Assembly: GCF_004359545.1 (NCBI RefSeq)
Contig: NZ_SCWB01000004.1
Span: 1-64,000 of the forward strand
DNA: 64,000 bases
Direction of reading: 5' to 3'
DNA from: Macrococcus lamae
Lineage (GTDB): Bacteria > Bacillota > Bacilli > Staphylococcales > Staphylococcaceae
This document shows, in pieces, positions 39,469 through 48,663 of the stretch. A model generated the notes under the pieces. That model was not told the DNA's origin. It was given only the letters and a program-made list of their open reading frames with translations, and searched no databases. The stretch's first letter is position 1; each line of letters opens with the position of its first letter. The position numbers were made by a program, and so were the translations under genes.

Positions 39469-41304
39469 TTATAGCTTATCAACGACAGGATGATCAAATT
39501 TTTTATTTGCTTCTCCTATGACAAGTTCTTTAATCTGTTCATCAGTTAAATATGGCAGACGCTCAATTTCAGCCATTAACGAGTTGTAATCTTTTGGCAC
39601 TGCCTTACCGACATAAATCATTTCATGAACTTGAGCTTCAGAAACTTCATTTTCATTTAACAGCTCTTCATACATTTTTTCCCCTGGTCTTAAACCAGTA
39701 AATTCAATTCCGATTTCATCCACACTGTAACCCGCGAGTTCAATAACATTTTTGGCAAGATCGACGATTTTAACGGGGTCACCCATATCAAGGACAAATA
39801 CTTCTCCGCCTTTAGCAAGAACTCCAGCCTGAATGACTAGACGACTCGCTTCTGGAATCGTCATAAAATAACGTGTAATATCAGGATGCGTCACAGTAAC
39901 AGGACCGCCCTTTTCAATCTGCTGTTTAAACAATGGGATCACTGACCCTCTACTGCCGAGAACATTCCCAAATCGGACCGCTACAAATTTGGTTTCAGAG
40001 CGACTCGCTAGATTTTGAACGACCATTTCTGCCCAGCGTTTCGATGCACCCATAATATTTGGAGGATTGACTGCTTTATCAGTTGAAATCATGACAAAAG
40101 AGCTGACACCGTATTTTGCACTTGCTTCAGCAACGTTCTTCGTCCCAAAAATATTATTCTTTATAGCTTCTGAAGGGTTGGCCTCCATTAATGGCACATG
40201 TTTGTGAGCTGCTGCATGGTAGACGACATCGGGAGGATATGTTTCAAATACTTTGAATATACGTTCCCGGTCCTGAATATCAGCAATGATAGGTACAAAA
40301 GTAATATGACCATCTTTAAACTTATTCTTCATCTCGTTATTGATAGTATAAATGCTGTTCTCACCATGACCGAGTAACAAAACAGTACTTGGTCCGAAAC
40401 TGCTGATCTGACGAACGATTTCAGAACCGATAGAACCACCAGCTCCAGTAATTAAAATAGTTTTGCTGTTAATGACGTCTCTAATGCCTTTAGAGTCGAG
40501 TCGGACAGGTTCTCTTCCAAGTAAGTCTTCAAGATCGATATTTTTTAAATAGGATACTTGTTTTTTTCCAGTCAGCACATCATCAATATTTGGCATAATT
40601 TGAACGTTGACGCCGCTTTCCATTGATATGTCATAAAGTTCTTTCAGTTTGTTCTGTGCAAGTGAAGGAATTGCGATGACTACTTTATCGATTTTATAGT
40701 TTGCGATGGCTTCTTTTAGTAAAGCACGGTTGCCTTGTACTTTTATCCCATTAATGACCTGCTTCTGCTTTAATGGATCATCATCTAAAAACAGCACAGG
40801 TTTCATCTTCATAGTCGGCACATTTTCCATCTGTCTCGCAAGCATTGTTCCACCGCGGCCGGCCCCGAAAATCAGCACCCGCTCAAATTCAGATCGATCC
40901 TGGTTGTCTTTTTTCATGATGCGGCCGATTAACCTTACCCCTCCGATAAAGACAATCATAAACAGCCAAGTAATCAAGACCATTCCGATTTCAGGCGTAC
41001 TATTTTCACCTGTGAATGAAAGGATTAGTGTAGAAAGAATAAGGCTGAGAATAACGGCACTAGTCACAGCGAAAAACACGGAAGTAAGTTCTCTGACTGA
41101 TGCATATCTCCAGAGCCGGTTATATAAATTGAATATAAAAGCGAATAAATGATACGATGCAAGCAGTGTTATAGCCTTGACAAAAAAGTATATGCTGCCG
41201 TGTTCTGTGATGTCTTTTATGACATACCATGATAAAAATACTGCCAGGATTACAATGATGGAATCCAGCAACACGAATAATAAAGTTTTAAATTTATTTC
41301 CCAT
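39469..41304 (-). CDS. capD: CapD/EpsC/PglF-type UDP-GlcNAc 4,6-dehydratase
   Basis: A 611-aa membrane-bound nucleotide-sugar dehydratase. Four N-terminal helices (about 7-130) are followed by a first Rossmann region (VLIFGAGRGGTMLA near 148) and the catalytic SDR domain with ITGAGGSIGSEI near 290. The usual YxxxK is replaced by Met in NIMGASKRWAE, with STDK before it, the hallmark of this inverting/retaining dehydratase family. Its product is the 4-keto-6-deoxy sugar used by the aminotransferase at the end of the operon. Confidence 0.92.
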   Translation of the reverse strand: MGNKFKTLLFVLLDSIIVILAVFLSWYVIKDITEHGSIYFFVKAITLLASYHLFAFIFNLYNRLWRYASVRELTSVFFAVTSAVILSLILSTLILSFTGENSTPEIGMVLITWLFMIVFIGGVRLIGRIMKKDNQDRSEFERVLIFGAGRGGTMLARQMENVPTMKMKPVLFLDDDPLKQKQVINGIKVQGNRALLKEAIANYKIDKVVIAIPSLAQNKLKELYDISMESGVNVQIMPNIDDVLTGKKQVSYLKNIDLEDLLGREPVRLDSKGIRDVINSKTILITGAGGSIGSEIVRQISSFGPSTVLLLGHGENSIYTINNEMKNKFKDGHITFVPIIADIQDRERIFKVFETYPPDVVYHAAAHKHVPLMEANPSEAIKNNIFGTKNVAEASAKYGVSSFVMISTDKAVNPPNIMGASKRWAEMVVQNLASRSETKFVAVRFGNVLGSRGSVIPLFKQQIEKGGPVTVTHPDITRYFMTIPEASRLVIQAGVLAKGGEVFVLDMGDPVKIVDLAKNVIELAGYSVDEIGIEFTGLRPGEKMYEELLNENEVSEAQVHEMIYVGKAVPKDYNSLMAEIERLPYLTDEQIKELVIGEANKKFDHPVVDKL

Positions 41305-41325
41305 AGTCTTACCTCACTCAGTCAA

Positions 41326-42027
41326 TTATTGATAAACATAATATTTGTCCGTGTCATATTCATCATTGTTAAATACAATACCTAACAATTTTGAGTGCTC
41401 GCTGACAGTAATTAATTCCTTTGCTTCTTTTACGTTGGCCTTATTATTATCTTGTTTATCAATAACGAGGACGATGCCGTCAACTTTCGATGAAATAATT
41501 TGTGAATCAGTTACAGATAACACTGGAGGGCTGTCGAATACAATAAGATCATAATACTGTCGTAATTCCTTAAGCATCTCATCAAAGCCACTTGAATTTA
41601 AGAGTTCAGATGGGTTTGGCGGAATTGGCCCAGCACATAAAACATCGAGATTTTCCACTTCTGTAGGTTGAATACTTTGCTTGAGAGTACTTTGCGCAGT
41701 CAATAATGTAGAAAGACCGACAGCATTTTTAACGCCGAAAGTATTGTGAACGGTTGGTTTACGCATATCTGCATCAATAAACAGAACTCGCTCATTATTC
41801 TGTGAGAATACAATAGCAAGATTGGCTGATACTGTTGACTTACCTTCCTGCTGGACCGATGAAGTGACAAGTAAAGCCTGCAACTGTGCACCCGGTGTTG
41901 AAAAAGAAATGTTGGTTCTTAACGTACGGAACTGTTCCGAAATAGGAGATTTAGGATCTTCCAGTGTAATTAATCTACGAGCTCTATCATTTCCTCGTTT
42001 TAACTTACTTTTACTTTTTTTAGCCAT
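41326..42027 (-). CDS. capB: CapB-type bacterial tyrosine kinase
   Basis: A 233-aa cytosolic BY-kinase that pairs with CapA to control chain length. Walker A' is VLFIDADMRKPT and Walker B is LIVFDSPPVLS. The P-loop reads SSVQQEGKST, keeping GKST but with QQ where the family usually has PG. The C-terminus (DTDKYYVYQ) has the autophosphorylated tyrosine cluster. No cognate phosphatase (CapC/EpsE type) is present. It lies 24 nt after capA. Confidence 0.88.
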   Translation of the reverse strand: MAKKSKSKLKRGNDRARRLITLEDPKSPISEQFRTLRTNISFSTPGAQLQALLVTSSVQQEGKSTVSANLAIVFSQNNERVLFIDADMRKPTVHNTFGVKNAVGLSTLLTAQSTLKQSIQPTEVENLDVLCAGPIPPNPSELLNSSGFDEMLKELRQYYDLIVFDSPPVLSVTDSQIISSKVDGIVLVIDKQDNNKANVKEAKELITVSEHSKLLGIVFNNDEYDTDKYYVYQ

Positions 42028-42051
42028 AATTTAACTCCTTTAGAAAACAAT

Positions 42052-42720
42052 TTATTTAATGAATGGAATATTACCGATTACAGATACGCCGATTTCTCGT
42101 TCAACTTGCTCTGAAGTTTTCAAAGATACATCCATCAATGCTTTAGCGAGGACATAAGCAAGGCTTAACAGCAGACCTAACATAGCCCCTATTCCAATAT
42201 TGATAAGTGGAGTCGGCTCTACAGGATCTGCATTTCTAATGACACGAGCTTTTGAAGCAATTTTTAAATTGTTAAGTTCCAAAGAGTTTTTCTCTACCAT
42301 TGTCTTTGCAATTTCGTTGGCGATATCGACAGCTCTTTTCTGAGATGGATTTTCAACTGTAATAGTCAATAATGTCGAATTTTGAACAGCCGTAGCATCG
42401 ATATCTTTTGCTAACTCTTCCGGCAGCACATTTAAATTCAATTTGTCGATTACCGGCAGCAATGTGTCCGGCAATTTCGCGATAGATGCATAAGTAGTGA
42501 TAGATTGCAGGTTTGTCTGCAGATCAACTGCATCATTGCTTTTACTGGTTCGAGTTTCCTGATTGACTAGAAGAGTCGCTTCTGATTTGTAAATCGGCGT
42601 CAGCAGAAAATAAGAAATAGCAGCAGCAATAAGAGCAAATAATAAAGTTAATCCTAAAATAAACTTCCAACTCTTTTTTAATGCATCAAATATTTGAGTG
42701 AAATTCATGCTATCTTGCAT
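42052..42720 (-). CDS. capA: CapA-type chain-length modulator (Wzz family)
   Basis: A 222-aa membrane protein with two helices (about 19-40 and 175-196) enclosing an extracellular Wzz domain. TPIYKSEATLLVNQ and PVEPTPLINIGIGAMLG are signature regions. The short cytosolic tail activates CapB (family knowledge). GTGGAGG lies 7 nt before the ATG at 42720. It begins the second transcription unit of block A. Confidence 0.88.
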   Translation of the reverse strand: MQDSMNFTQIFDALKKSWKFILGLTLLFALIAAAISYFLLTPIYKSEATLLVNQETRTSKSNDAVDLQTNLQSITTYASIAKLPDTLLPVIDKLNLNVLPEELAKDIDATAVQNSTLLTITVENPSQKRAVDIANEIAKTMVEKNSLELNNLKIASKARVIRNADPVEPTPLINIGIGAMLGLLLSLAYVLAKALMDVSLKTSEQVEREIGVSVIGNIPFIK

Positions 42721-42766
42721 TGTACAACCTCCACGTGTTAAGAAAATATTTTATATATATCAATTC

Positions 42767-42775
42767 ATTTTACCA
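42767..42775 (-). promoter_or_regulatory. Extended -10 upstream of capA
   Basis: TGGTAAAAT on the minus strand, about 50 nt before capA. No convincing -35 is visible at 16-18 nt. No terminator was found after the flippase gene, so read-through from the upstream unit is also possible. Confidence 0.4.
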
Positions 42776-42845
42776 TAAGATTAAAATACAAAGAAAAAAT
42801 CCTAAATTTTTCTATTAAGTTTAAATCATTTACAAATATCGTACA

Positions 42846-44120
42846 TCAATATTTGGCGACGAGTTTGTTTAAATATCTTCTTGAAATGACAAAGACAAAG
42901 ACTGACATCACAGCTTCTGAAATTAATGTCGCAATAATTGCACCTTCAACTCCAAACATCGGTATTAAAATTAGATTGGCAATAAAGTTAATTAAAGCTA
43001 TGAGGCCATTGATTTTCATCATGGTATACACCATATGCTGTGTTGAAAGTATTGTTCCATTGACCGCAGTGGCAAACTTGAAAAAAATTGCAAGACTTAA
43101 CAGCTGTAAATAAAAAACAGAATCCATATACTTATCACCGGCGGTATATAAAATTAGCCATCTAGCAGTAAGCCAGATAAAAACTATACCGAGGATTCCA
43201 AGAATAATAAGAATGATCACGCTTTTATTATTGAAAGATTTAAGCCGGACCGGATCATGTGTTGCCCAAGTATGTATCCGCGTATAAAATATTCGTCTAA
43301 AAATCAAGTCCGGAAACATAAATGCTAAAGATATAATGCTGAATGCTGCAATATACTCGCCGACTGCTACTTTGCCGGCAAACAATGATAAAAGAATCAC
43401 GTTACTCTGGTAATAAATAAAATAGAATATTCCTATCAGACCAAATGGATAGGTCTGTCTAAAAGTATTTCTCATAGTTTCATCAGGCGGAATTGTCGCT
43501 AGATGATTGACAGGGACTTTAATAGTTTTGTTAAAAATCTTATTGATTGTTCTTATAAATGGATAAGATGCTAGAACTGACAGAATAACCATATACCATC
43601 CGACAGAAATAACATCACGAAATGTCAAGATAGCTAGTATTGCCGCGAAAAATCTTACAAAATAAATGAGGAAATTACTGAGTGCTACATTTTTAAAATT
43701 CTCTTCTATCTGATTAATTGAATTATTGATAGAATAAAGTCCTTGCAGTAAAATATTCGGTACTATCAATAGTAGAAAATATCTTGTCTCAAGATCATAA
43801 ATCGGCAGCACTACTATAGATAGTAATAACAGTAATGTGACTGTAAAACTGATTATAAAGAGCTGCAGACTGGGCTTTACGAACCGATAGGCCTTTCTAC
43901 CTTCTACCGCAAAAGATTTAACAATGAAATCAGCTACACCAAACCCTATAATAACAGAAAGAATATTGATAAAGTTAATACCGATTCCAAAGATACCAAA
44001 ATCTTCTTTACTTAAATATCTGGCAAGTAATGAGTTCATTAAGAGTGCCATAACAGCACCCATTCCAGTACCCACAAATACCCAGACAAAGTTCATTTTT
44101 TTCATATCGAAGTTCTCCAT
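42846..44120 (-). CDS. Polysaccharide flippase, Wzx/MATE type
   Basis: A 424-aa protein with about twelve to fourteen hydrophobic helices and the Wzx N-terminus FVWVFVGTGMGAVMALLMNSLL followed by ARYLSKEDFGIFG. It should move the undecaprenyl-linked repeat unit across the membrane. It is the last gene of the upstream unit of block A, 16 nt after the GT4 gene. The family is clear; the substrate is inferred from the locus. Confidence 0.85.
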   Translation of the reverse strand: MENFDMKKMNFVWVFVGTGMGAVMALLMNSLLARYLSKEDFGIFGIGINFINILSVIIGFGVADFIVKSFAVEGRKAYRFVKPSLQLFIISFTVTLLLLLSIVVLPIYDLETRYFLLLIVPNILLQGLYSINNSINQIEENFKNVALSNFLIYFVRFFAAILAILTFRDVISVGWYMVILSVLASYPFIRTINKIFNKTIKVPVNHLATIPPDETMRNTFRQTYPFGLIGIFYFIYYQSNVILLSLFAGKVAVGEYIAAFSIISLAFMFPDLIFRRIFYTRIHTWATHDPVRLKSFNNKSVIILIILGILGIVFIWLTARWLILYTAGDKYMDSVFYLQLLSLAIFFKFATAVNGTILSTQHMVYTMMKINGLIALINFIANLILIPMFGVEGAIIATLISEAVMSVFVFVISRRYLNKLVAKY

Positions 44121-44136
44121 TCAGAAACATTAAAAC

Positions 44137-45252
44137 TTACAGATTATATGAGGACTCATAATCTTTCATCACAGCATTCAAACTGAAGTCTTTAACTAAC
44201 CGTCTGCTGTTATTGCCCATTCTTTCTCTTTCTTCAGAATGGTTGGCCAAATTTGCAAAGCTCTGAACAAGACTTACATCGTTGTCTTTCTCAATAACAT
44301 AGCCATTGACATTATCTTCTACCAAATCAACTAATCCTCTAGTGTTAGTGACAATACATGGAAGTCCTTCAGCCATTCCTTCCATCACTGATTTTGGCAG
44401 TCCTTCCCTGAGACTGAGCAGCGTCATCATGTCACTGATCTGCAGCAGTTTCGGCACATCTTTTCTAAAGCCAAGAAATTGAATGTCCTGCAGCTCATTT
44501 TCAACAACATACTGCTGATAACTGTCTAAGTTCGGACCGATACCGGCAAACAGCAGAACAGCGTGAGGTGCACGTTCTTTAATCGCTTTCCAGTTCCTAA
44601 GCAGAAACATCTGATTCTTATTATTGTTCATTTCAGCTACACACGTTATCACACATTGATCATCAGTAATATTTAAAGACTCTTTTAACTGCTGTTTCTC
44701 TTCCAGGCTCAGTGGTGGATTATCAACTTCCACTCCTACACCTTTAATGTGTTTTAAACGATCATTGTTAAAACCGAGTTTTTTTGCAGTGACTGTATCT
44801 TCTTTGTTAGTAGTAATCAATAATGACGTATAGGGTGCTGCCAATTTTTCAAGTGGAAAATAAATCAGCCAGTTGACCAGCGGAGCATCTTTAAAAAAAT
44901 GAAACCCATGAGCAGTATAGATCAATTTTCCGTCATTTACATTTCTAAAAGCGAGTCGTGTCAGGAAGGCAGCGACTGGCGTGTGAACATGGATGATGTC
45001 AAATGACTCATTTTTTATTGTATTTTTTAAAATCCTGTATGACTTAAAATTATTACGGGACAGCGGGTTTCTGCTGAGAGGTATGGCTATACATCTGATT
45101 CCAATTGTCTCCAGCTGCTCTTTATGACCACCATAATCTTCATTAGCGATAGCGACCACTTCAAATCCTTTTGCCATCAGCATTTTCATGTACGGAAGAT
45201 GGAAAGATGTAAAATGTCGGAATACATTAGCAGAGAATAATATTTTTTTCAT
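44137..45252 (-). CDS. GT4-family glycosyltransferase (Pgl/EpsD type)
   Basis: A 371-aa GT-B transferase. The N-terminal domain carries FSANVFRHFTSFHLPYM and IIHVHTPVAAFLTRL, then YTAHGFHFFKDAPL near 110, typical of enzymes adding the second sugar to undecaprenyl-linked bacillosamine or GlcNAc. The C-terminal domain has SLREGLPKSVMEGMAEGLPC with the donor-binding glutamates near 280-295. The acceptor and donor are not determinable. It shares its first base with the end of the GT2 gene. Confidence 0.85.
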   Translation of the reverse strand: MKKILFSANVFRHFTSFHLPYMKMLMAKGFEVVAIANEDYGGHKEQLETIGIRCIAIPLSRNPLSRNNFKSYRILKNTIKNESFDIIHVHTPVAAFLTRLAFRNVNDGKLIYTAHGFHFFKDAPLVNWLIYFPLEKLAAPYTSLLITTNKEDTVTAKKLGFNNDRLKHIKGVGVEVDNPPLSLEEKQQLKESLNITDDQCVITCVAEMNNNKNQMFLLRNWKAIKERAPHAVLLFAGIGPNLDSYQQYVVENELQDIQFLGFRKDVPKLLQISDMMTLLSLREGLPKSVMEGMAEGLPCIVTNTRGLVDLVEDNVNGYVIEKDNDVSLVQSFANLANHSEERERMGNNSRRLVKDFSLNAVMKDYESSYNL

Positions 45253-46277
45253 TATACGTTCCTTCTTTCTTTCATTGGCTTTAACAGCTGATAAACTCTC
45301 ATACCTCTATCTAATATGTAAACTGCATTTTTAAATCCAAGCCATTTAATAATCATGCTCACTACTTTAGATAAAGAGGAACTGGTATAAGCTAACAGTT
45401 CTTTATTTTCTTTTAATGTGTGGATTAACTGCATACGTTCATTATATGTAAGATGACCGGCGTATAATGGAGCGATAAAATATTTATTAGCGGTATTTCT
45501 TAAAATTTTATTTTCAAGAACGGAAGGAACTTGAAGAGTACTCATCTTTTCTTTTAAGAAATGTGGAGCGAAAATGGGATCAACGAGATTTTTATAGCTG
45601 ATAGTTCCCGTTATTTGTCCGTCACGCTGAAGTCTATACTCAACAGCTGGTATATTTAAATACATAATGTGCTGAGCATTGAGGAATAAGAGTGGCGTCC
45701 ACATCATATCTTCATAGTTTCTATTTTTAACAAAATACAAATCATTATCTTCGATAAGCGTTCTTTTAACAGCATATGTCCAAGGGAACCAAGTAAATAA
45801 TGGTTCTTTCGCCAGAATAATATTTAATACATCTTGGCCTGATTTACCATTGATATCAGTACTACTAAAGGATCTTTTAACCTTTTCGTGTATATCGTCT
45901 TGTGAATAAAAATAATTAAAGTCAAACAGAATCACGTCTGGCTGACTACTGGTGTCAATCAGTTCATAGAGCTTGCCGAAAAAATCAGCGGAGTAGAAGT
46001 CATCTGAATCGAGCAGTACGATGTATTCGCCTGAAGCAGCTTTTAAACCTGTATTTCTTGCGGCTGCAATACCCCCATTATTCTGTGTAATAATCTTAAT
46101 GTGAGGATGTGCCGCTTGATACTGCTCAGCTACAGCCAGTGAATTATCAGGAGAACTGTCATTAACAAGAATAATTTCGTATCTACTTTCTGGCACCGAC
46201 TGCATAAGAATGCTATCGAGACACTGAGCCAAGTATTCTTCAACATTATAGACAGGTACGATTACACTTAGTTTCAT
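45252..46277 (-). CDS. GT2-family glycosyltransferase
   Basis: A 341-aa GT-A transferase. The N-terminal catalytic domain has MKLSVIVPVYNVEEYLAQCL, ILVNDSSPDNS near 38, AAARNTGLKAASGEYI near 70 and the DxD motif LLDSDDFY near 88. There are no clear transmembrane helices. It acts on the cytosolic side during repeat-unit assembly. The 4-nt overlap with the acetyltransferase gene (ATGA) implies coupling. Confidence 0.87.
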   Translation of the reverse strand: MKLSVIVPVYNVEEYLAQCLDSILMQSVPESRYEIILVNDSSPDNSLAVAEQYQAAHPHIKIITQNNGGIAAARNTGLKAASGEYIVLLDSDDFYSADFFGKLYELIDTSSQPDVILFDFNYFYSQDDIHEKVKRSFSSTDINGKSGQDVLNIILAKEPLFTWFPWTYAVKRTLIEDNDLYFVKNRNYEDMMWTPLLFLNAQHIMYLNIPAVEYRLQRDGQITGTISYKNLVDPIFAPHFLKEKMSTLQVPSVLENKILRNTANKYFIAPLYAGHLTYNERMQLIHTLKENKELLAYTSSSLSKVVSMIIKWLGFKNAVYILDRGMRVYQLLKPMKERRNV

Positions 46278-46909
46278 AGTCTGTGACCTCTCAATTTTAT
46301 AATTCTTGCTGGGACTCCTGTTGCAGTCGCATAAGATTCTATATTACTAATGACGACAGCTCCGCTACCGATGATACTCCACTTTCCTATACGGACAAGC
46401 GGATTAATCACAGCTCCAGCGCCAATATGCACACCTTCGCCGATAACGACGCCTCCTGTTGCCGTCGCATTAGGAGATAAGTGACAAAAATCTCCAAGTT
46501 GATTATCATGCTCAACGATGGCGCCACTGTTTATTATCGCCTGTTTTCCTATAATCGCGTCTGCATTAACTATAGCTCCAGGCATCACAACTGTGCCAGC
46601 ACCGATTTTAGCAGTCTGACTGACATGAGCTGCCGGTGAAATGAGTGTGGTAAATAAGTCATCAGACAAATCATAATGTTCAATAATATTTCTTCTTACT
46701 TCATTATTACCGATAGCGATGATAAGGTGACCTTCTGTCTCAGCAATAACATCATGGACATATTTAATCGGTCCATAAATAACAGAGCGCTCTTCTCTAT
46801 CTTTGAATTTATCATCCAGCACTGCAACAATATTAAAACCTGATGATTCCGCTATATCTGTAATCACCTTAGCATGACCGCTGTCCCCGATAATGATTAG
46901 TTTTTCCAT
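46274..46909 (-). CDS. PglD/EpsM-like sugar N-acetyltransferase
   Basis: A 211-aa acyltransferase. An N-terminal Rossmann-like nucleotide-sugar domain (IIIGDSGHAKVITDIA, 5-20) is followed by a left-handed beta-helix of hexapeptide repeats (about 90-200). The catalytic base is probably the His of IVEHDNQLGDF near 132, placed as in PglD. In context it acetylates the 4-amino sugar to give UDP-N,N'-diacetylbacillosamine. An O-acetyltransferase of the NeuD type is the alternative. Confidence 0.83.
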   Translation of the reverse strand: MEKLIIIGDSGHAKVITDIAESSGFNIVAVLDDKFKDREERSVIYGPIKYVHDVIAETEGHLIIAIGNNEVRRNIIEHYDLSDDLFTTLISPAAHVSQTAKIGAGTVVMPGAIVNADAIIGKQAIINSGAIVEHDNQLGDFCHLSPNATATGGVVIGEGVHIGAGAVINPLVRIGKWSIIGSGAVVISNIESYATATGVPARIIKLRGHRL

Positions 46910-46921
46910 GAATCCTCCAGA

Positions 46922-47839
46922 TTACTTCTGTCTTAAAATATTCTTCTGATAGATTTCTGTTAAAAATTCAACGAGACCTGCGTCAGTCAGCAGTCTGGAC
47001 CATTCTTTCTTTCTTAAATCAGGTGTTTTAAAATCAAAATTATCTAGCGCTGTTCTCGATAAATTAGACATATCTTCTTCAACTTTAAAGAAATGACCAC
47101 CCTCACGCTCTTCAAATTCATTGATCCACTGATAATTTGTCGTTACAATTTTTAGATTTAATGCACAGTATTCAATTAACTTAGTTGAAGTCTGTTCATT
47201 AAAAGGAAAAACATCCGGTATATAGTTCAGACCGTAATGCGCTTTAGCAGCAACTGAAGGCAGTTCATTATTAGGTACACGTCCATAAAAAGTTACATTA
47301 GGAAGAGAACCATAAACTTTCTGCAGTTCTTCATCAGGAGTACCGATCAAGATGATGCTCATTTCTCTGTTCTTCTCAAAAAACTTCATCATATTATCCA
47401 GCTGTCTTGTCGGATCCATTGTGCCGACATAGACAAAATCATACTCTTTGTCACTATGGACATCATAGTAGCTATGATGTACCCCCATATCGCGATAAAT
47501 AAACGGAGTATTATCTTTAAAATTGTAGACATCCTGCACCCGCTTACTTTGGAATGCTCGGCCATCAGGCTTACAATTAACTGTCCGTTTAATAAAATCT
47601 TTTAATTTCGCATTTTTTCCTACCGTCATTGTGCTGTATTCATGAACAAGTCCAACGCCACGTTTACGTTTTAAATCTATACCCATGACTTTCCAGATAA
47701 TATCATAAGTTTCATCAATTTCTCTGACATTTTCCACAATTACAGCTTCAAACTTATCAGTACTGTTCAGGAATTCGACATAAGCATCTATTTCTGGTAA
47801 ATACGATTTACGTTCATGTAAAAATGCGATTTTAATCAC
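46922..47839 (-). CDS. Glycosyltransferase, GT-B fold
   Basis: A 305-aa protein with an N-terminal domain (IAFLHERKSYLPEIDAYVEFL) and a C-terminal GT4-like half: FVYVGTMDPTRQLDNMMKFF near 137, LPNVTFYGRVPNNELP near 182 and the donor-binding FNEQTSTKLIEYCAL near 220. It is shorter than most GT4 enzymes. It starts with GTG, placed 7 nt after GGAGG. It is the first gene of block A, with a TATAAT (47875-47880, minus) about 35 nt upstream. Confidence 0.78.
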   Translation of the reverse strand: MIKIAFLHERKSYLPEIDAYVEFLNSTDKFEAVIVENVREIDETYDIIWKVMGIDLKRKRGVGLVHEYSTMTVGKNAKLKDFIKRTVNCKPDGRAFQSKRVQDVYNFKDNTPFIYRDMGVHHSYYDVHSDKEYDFVYVGTMDPTRQLDNMMKFFEKNREMSIILIGTPDEELQKVYGSLPNVTFYGRVPNNELPSVAAKAHYGLNYIPDVFPFNEQTSTKLIEYCALNLKIVTTNYQWINEFEEREGGHFFKVEEDMSNLSRTALDNFDFKTPDLRKKEWSRLLTDAGLVEFLTEIYQKNILRQK

Positions 47840-47924
47840 TTTTTTTCCTCCAATTTTAGATTGCTATTAACAATATTATACAATAAAAATAATTGTAATT
47901 ACATGACAATCAATCTTACTATGT

Positions 47925-47930
47925 TATATT
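47925..47930 (+). promoter_or_regulatory. Promoter of the lipoprotein gene
   Basis: ATGACA (47903-47908), a 16-nt spacer and TATATT (47925-47930) lie 30 nt before the ATG. The divergent -10 TATAAT of block A (47875-47880) is in the same 121-nt gap. Confidence 0.45.
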
Positions 47931-47960
47931 TAATTTATCAATGTACTGAGGAGAGATATT

Positions 47961-48515
47961 ATGAAAACTATTTTTAATATCGCATCATTCGTCTTAGCTG
48001 CATCTTTAGTTCTGACTGCGTGCTCAAATGACAATAGTAAAGAAGAAGCAGCGGTGAAACAAGCGAAGGAAGAAGCAAAAAAGGCAAAGGAAAAACTTAA
48101 TAAAAAAGAAAAAGAATTGGCAGCTGAAAAAGAAAAAAATGATGAAGTAACAACTGATAAACCGACAACAGAAACTGTGTCGACAGAAACTCCTAATAAT
48201 TCAACACAATCAACTCCAGCCGAAATCACTGCATCAGTCAAGTCACGAGATGAAGCCATCAATAAAGCAGTCAGTGAGCGTGATGCCGCACTGCAAGCTG
48301 CGCTGGAAGAACGTAATACCACTTATCAGCAAGCTGATGATCTGCTGAATTCATCATCAAATGCAGATGCTGTCAGACAGCATGAAGGAATGCGTACAGA
48401 AGCAGACAGAATTTATGAATCAAAAGTCCTAGAGATCAATCGCAATTATTATGGACAAGTCAACGAAGCTTATCGTCAGTTCAATGGACAGATGGAAGAA
48501 GCTACCGGAGCTTAA
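47961..48515 (+). CDS. Putative lipoprotein with coiled coil
   Basis: A 184-aa predicted lipoprotein. A signal peptide ends in LTAC with the lipidated Cys near residue 21. A Lys/Glu-rich coiled coil (about 28-60), a Thr/Pro/Ser-rich linker (about 62-85) and a second helical domain (about 88-180) rich in Ala, Glu, Gln and Tyr follow. No family is recognised. It is the only plus-strand gene between 34.1 and 64 kb, between the two glycopolymer blocks; a surface or wall-associated role is a guess from architecture only. Confidence 0.75.
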   Translation: MKTIFNIASFVLAASLVLTACSNDNSKEEAAVKQAKEEAKKAKEKLNKKEKELAAEKEKNDEVTTDKPTTETVSTETPNNSTQSTPAEITASVKSRDEAINKAVSERDAALQAALEERNTTYQQADDLLNSSSNADAVRQHEGMRTEADRIYESKVLEINRNYYGQVNEAYRQFNGQMEEATGA

Positions 48516-48519
48516 AATT

Positions 48520-48626
48520 AAATGAGGCTGGAATATACAATTTTTTCAAAAATACAATTTGACTACTCAAAAAAGTAATTAAATTGTGTTTGTTGAAGAT
48601 TAATTGTTATAGTTCCAGCCTCATTT
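48520..48626. repeat. 107-bp palindromic intergenic element, copy 1
   Basis: Arms AAATGAGGCTGGAA (48520-48533) and TTCCAGCCTCATTT (48613-48626) are exact complements. Inside, a second long stem pairs around ACAATTT/AAATTGT. The element fills the gap between the convergent lipoprotein and TagH genes and probably ends both transcripts. Its outer arm matches the arm of copy 2 at 58.3 kb (GAGGCTGG core). Similar GAGGCTGGGACA-type palindromes are scattered in staphylococcal genomes (from memory). Confidence 0.75.
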
Positions 48627-48663
48627 AGCTTTAGCCGTCTGTTTTATTTTTATTATATGATAA

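Noticed and set aside
47930-48322. A Ser/Ala/Phe-rich minus-strand open frame opposite the lipoprotein gene
   Set aside because: It is an antisense shadow of the Lys/Glu coiled-coil codons; the plus-strand gene has signal peptide, lipobox and ribosome site.
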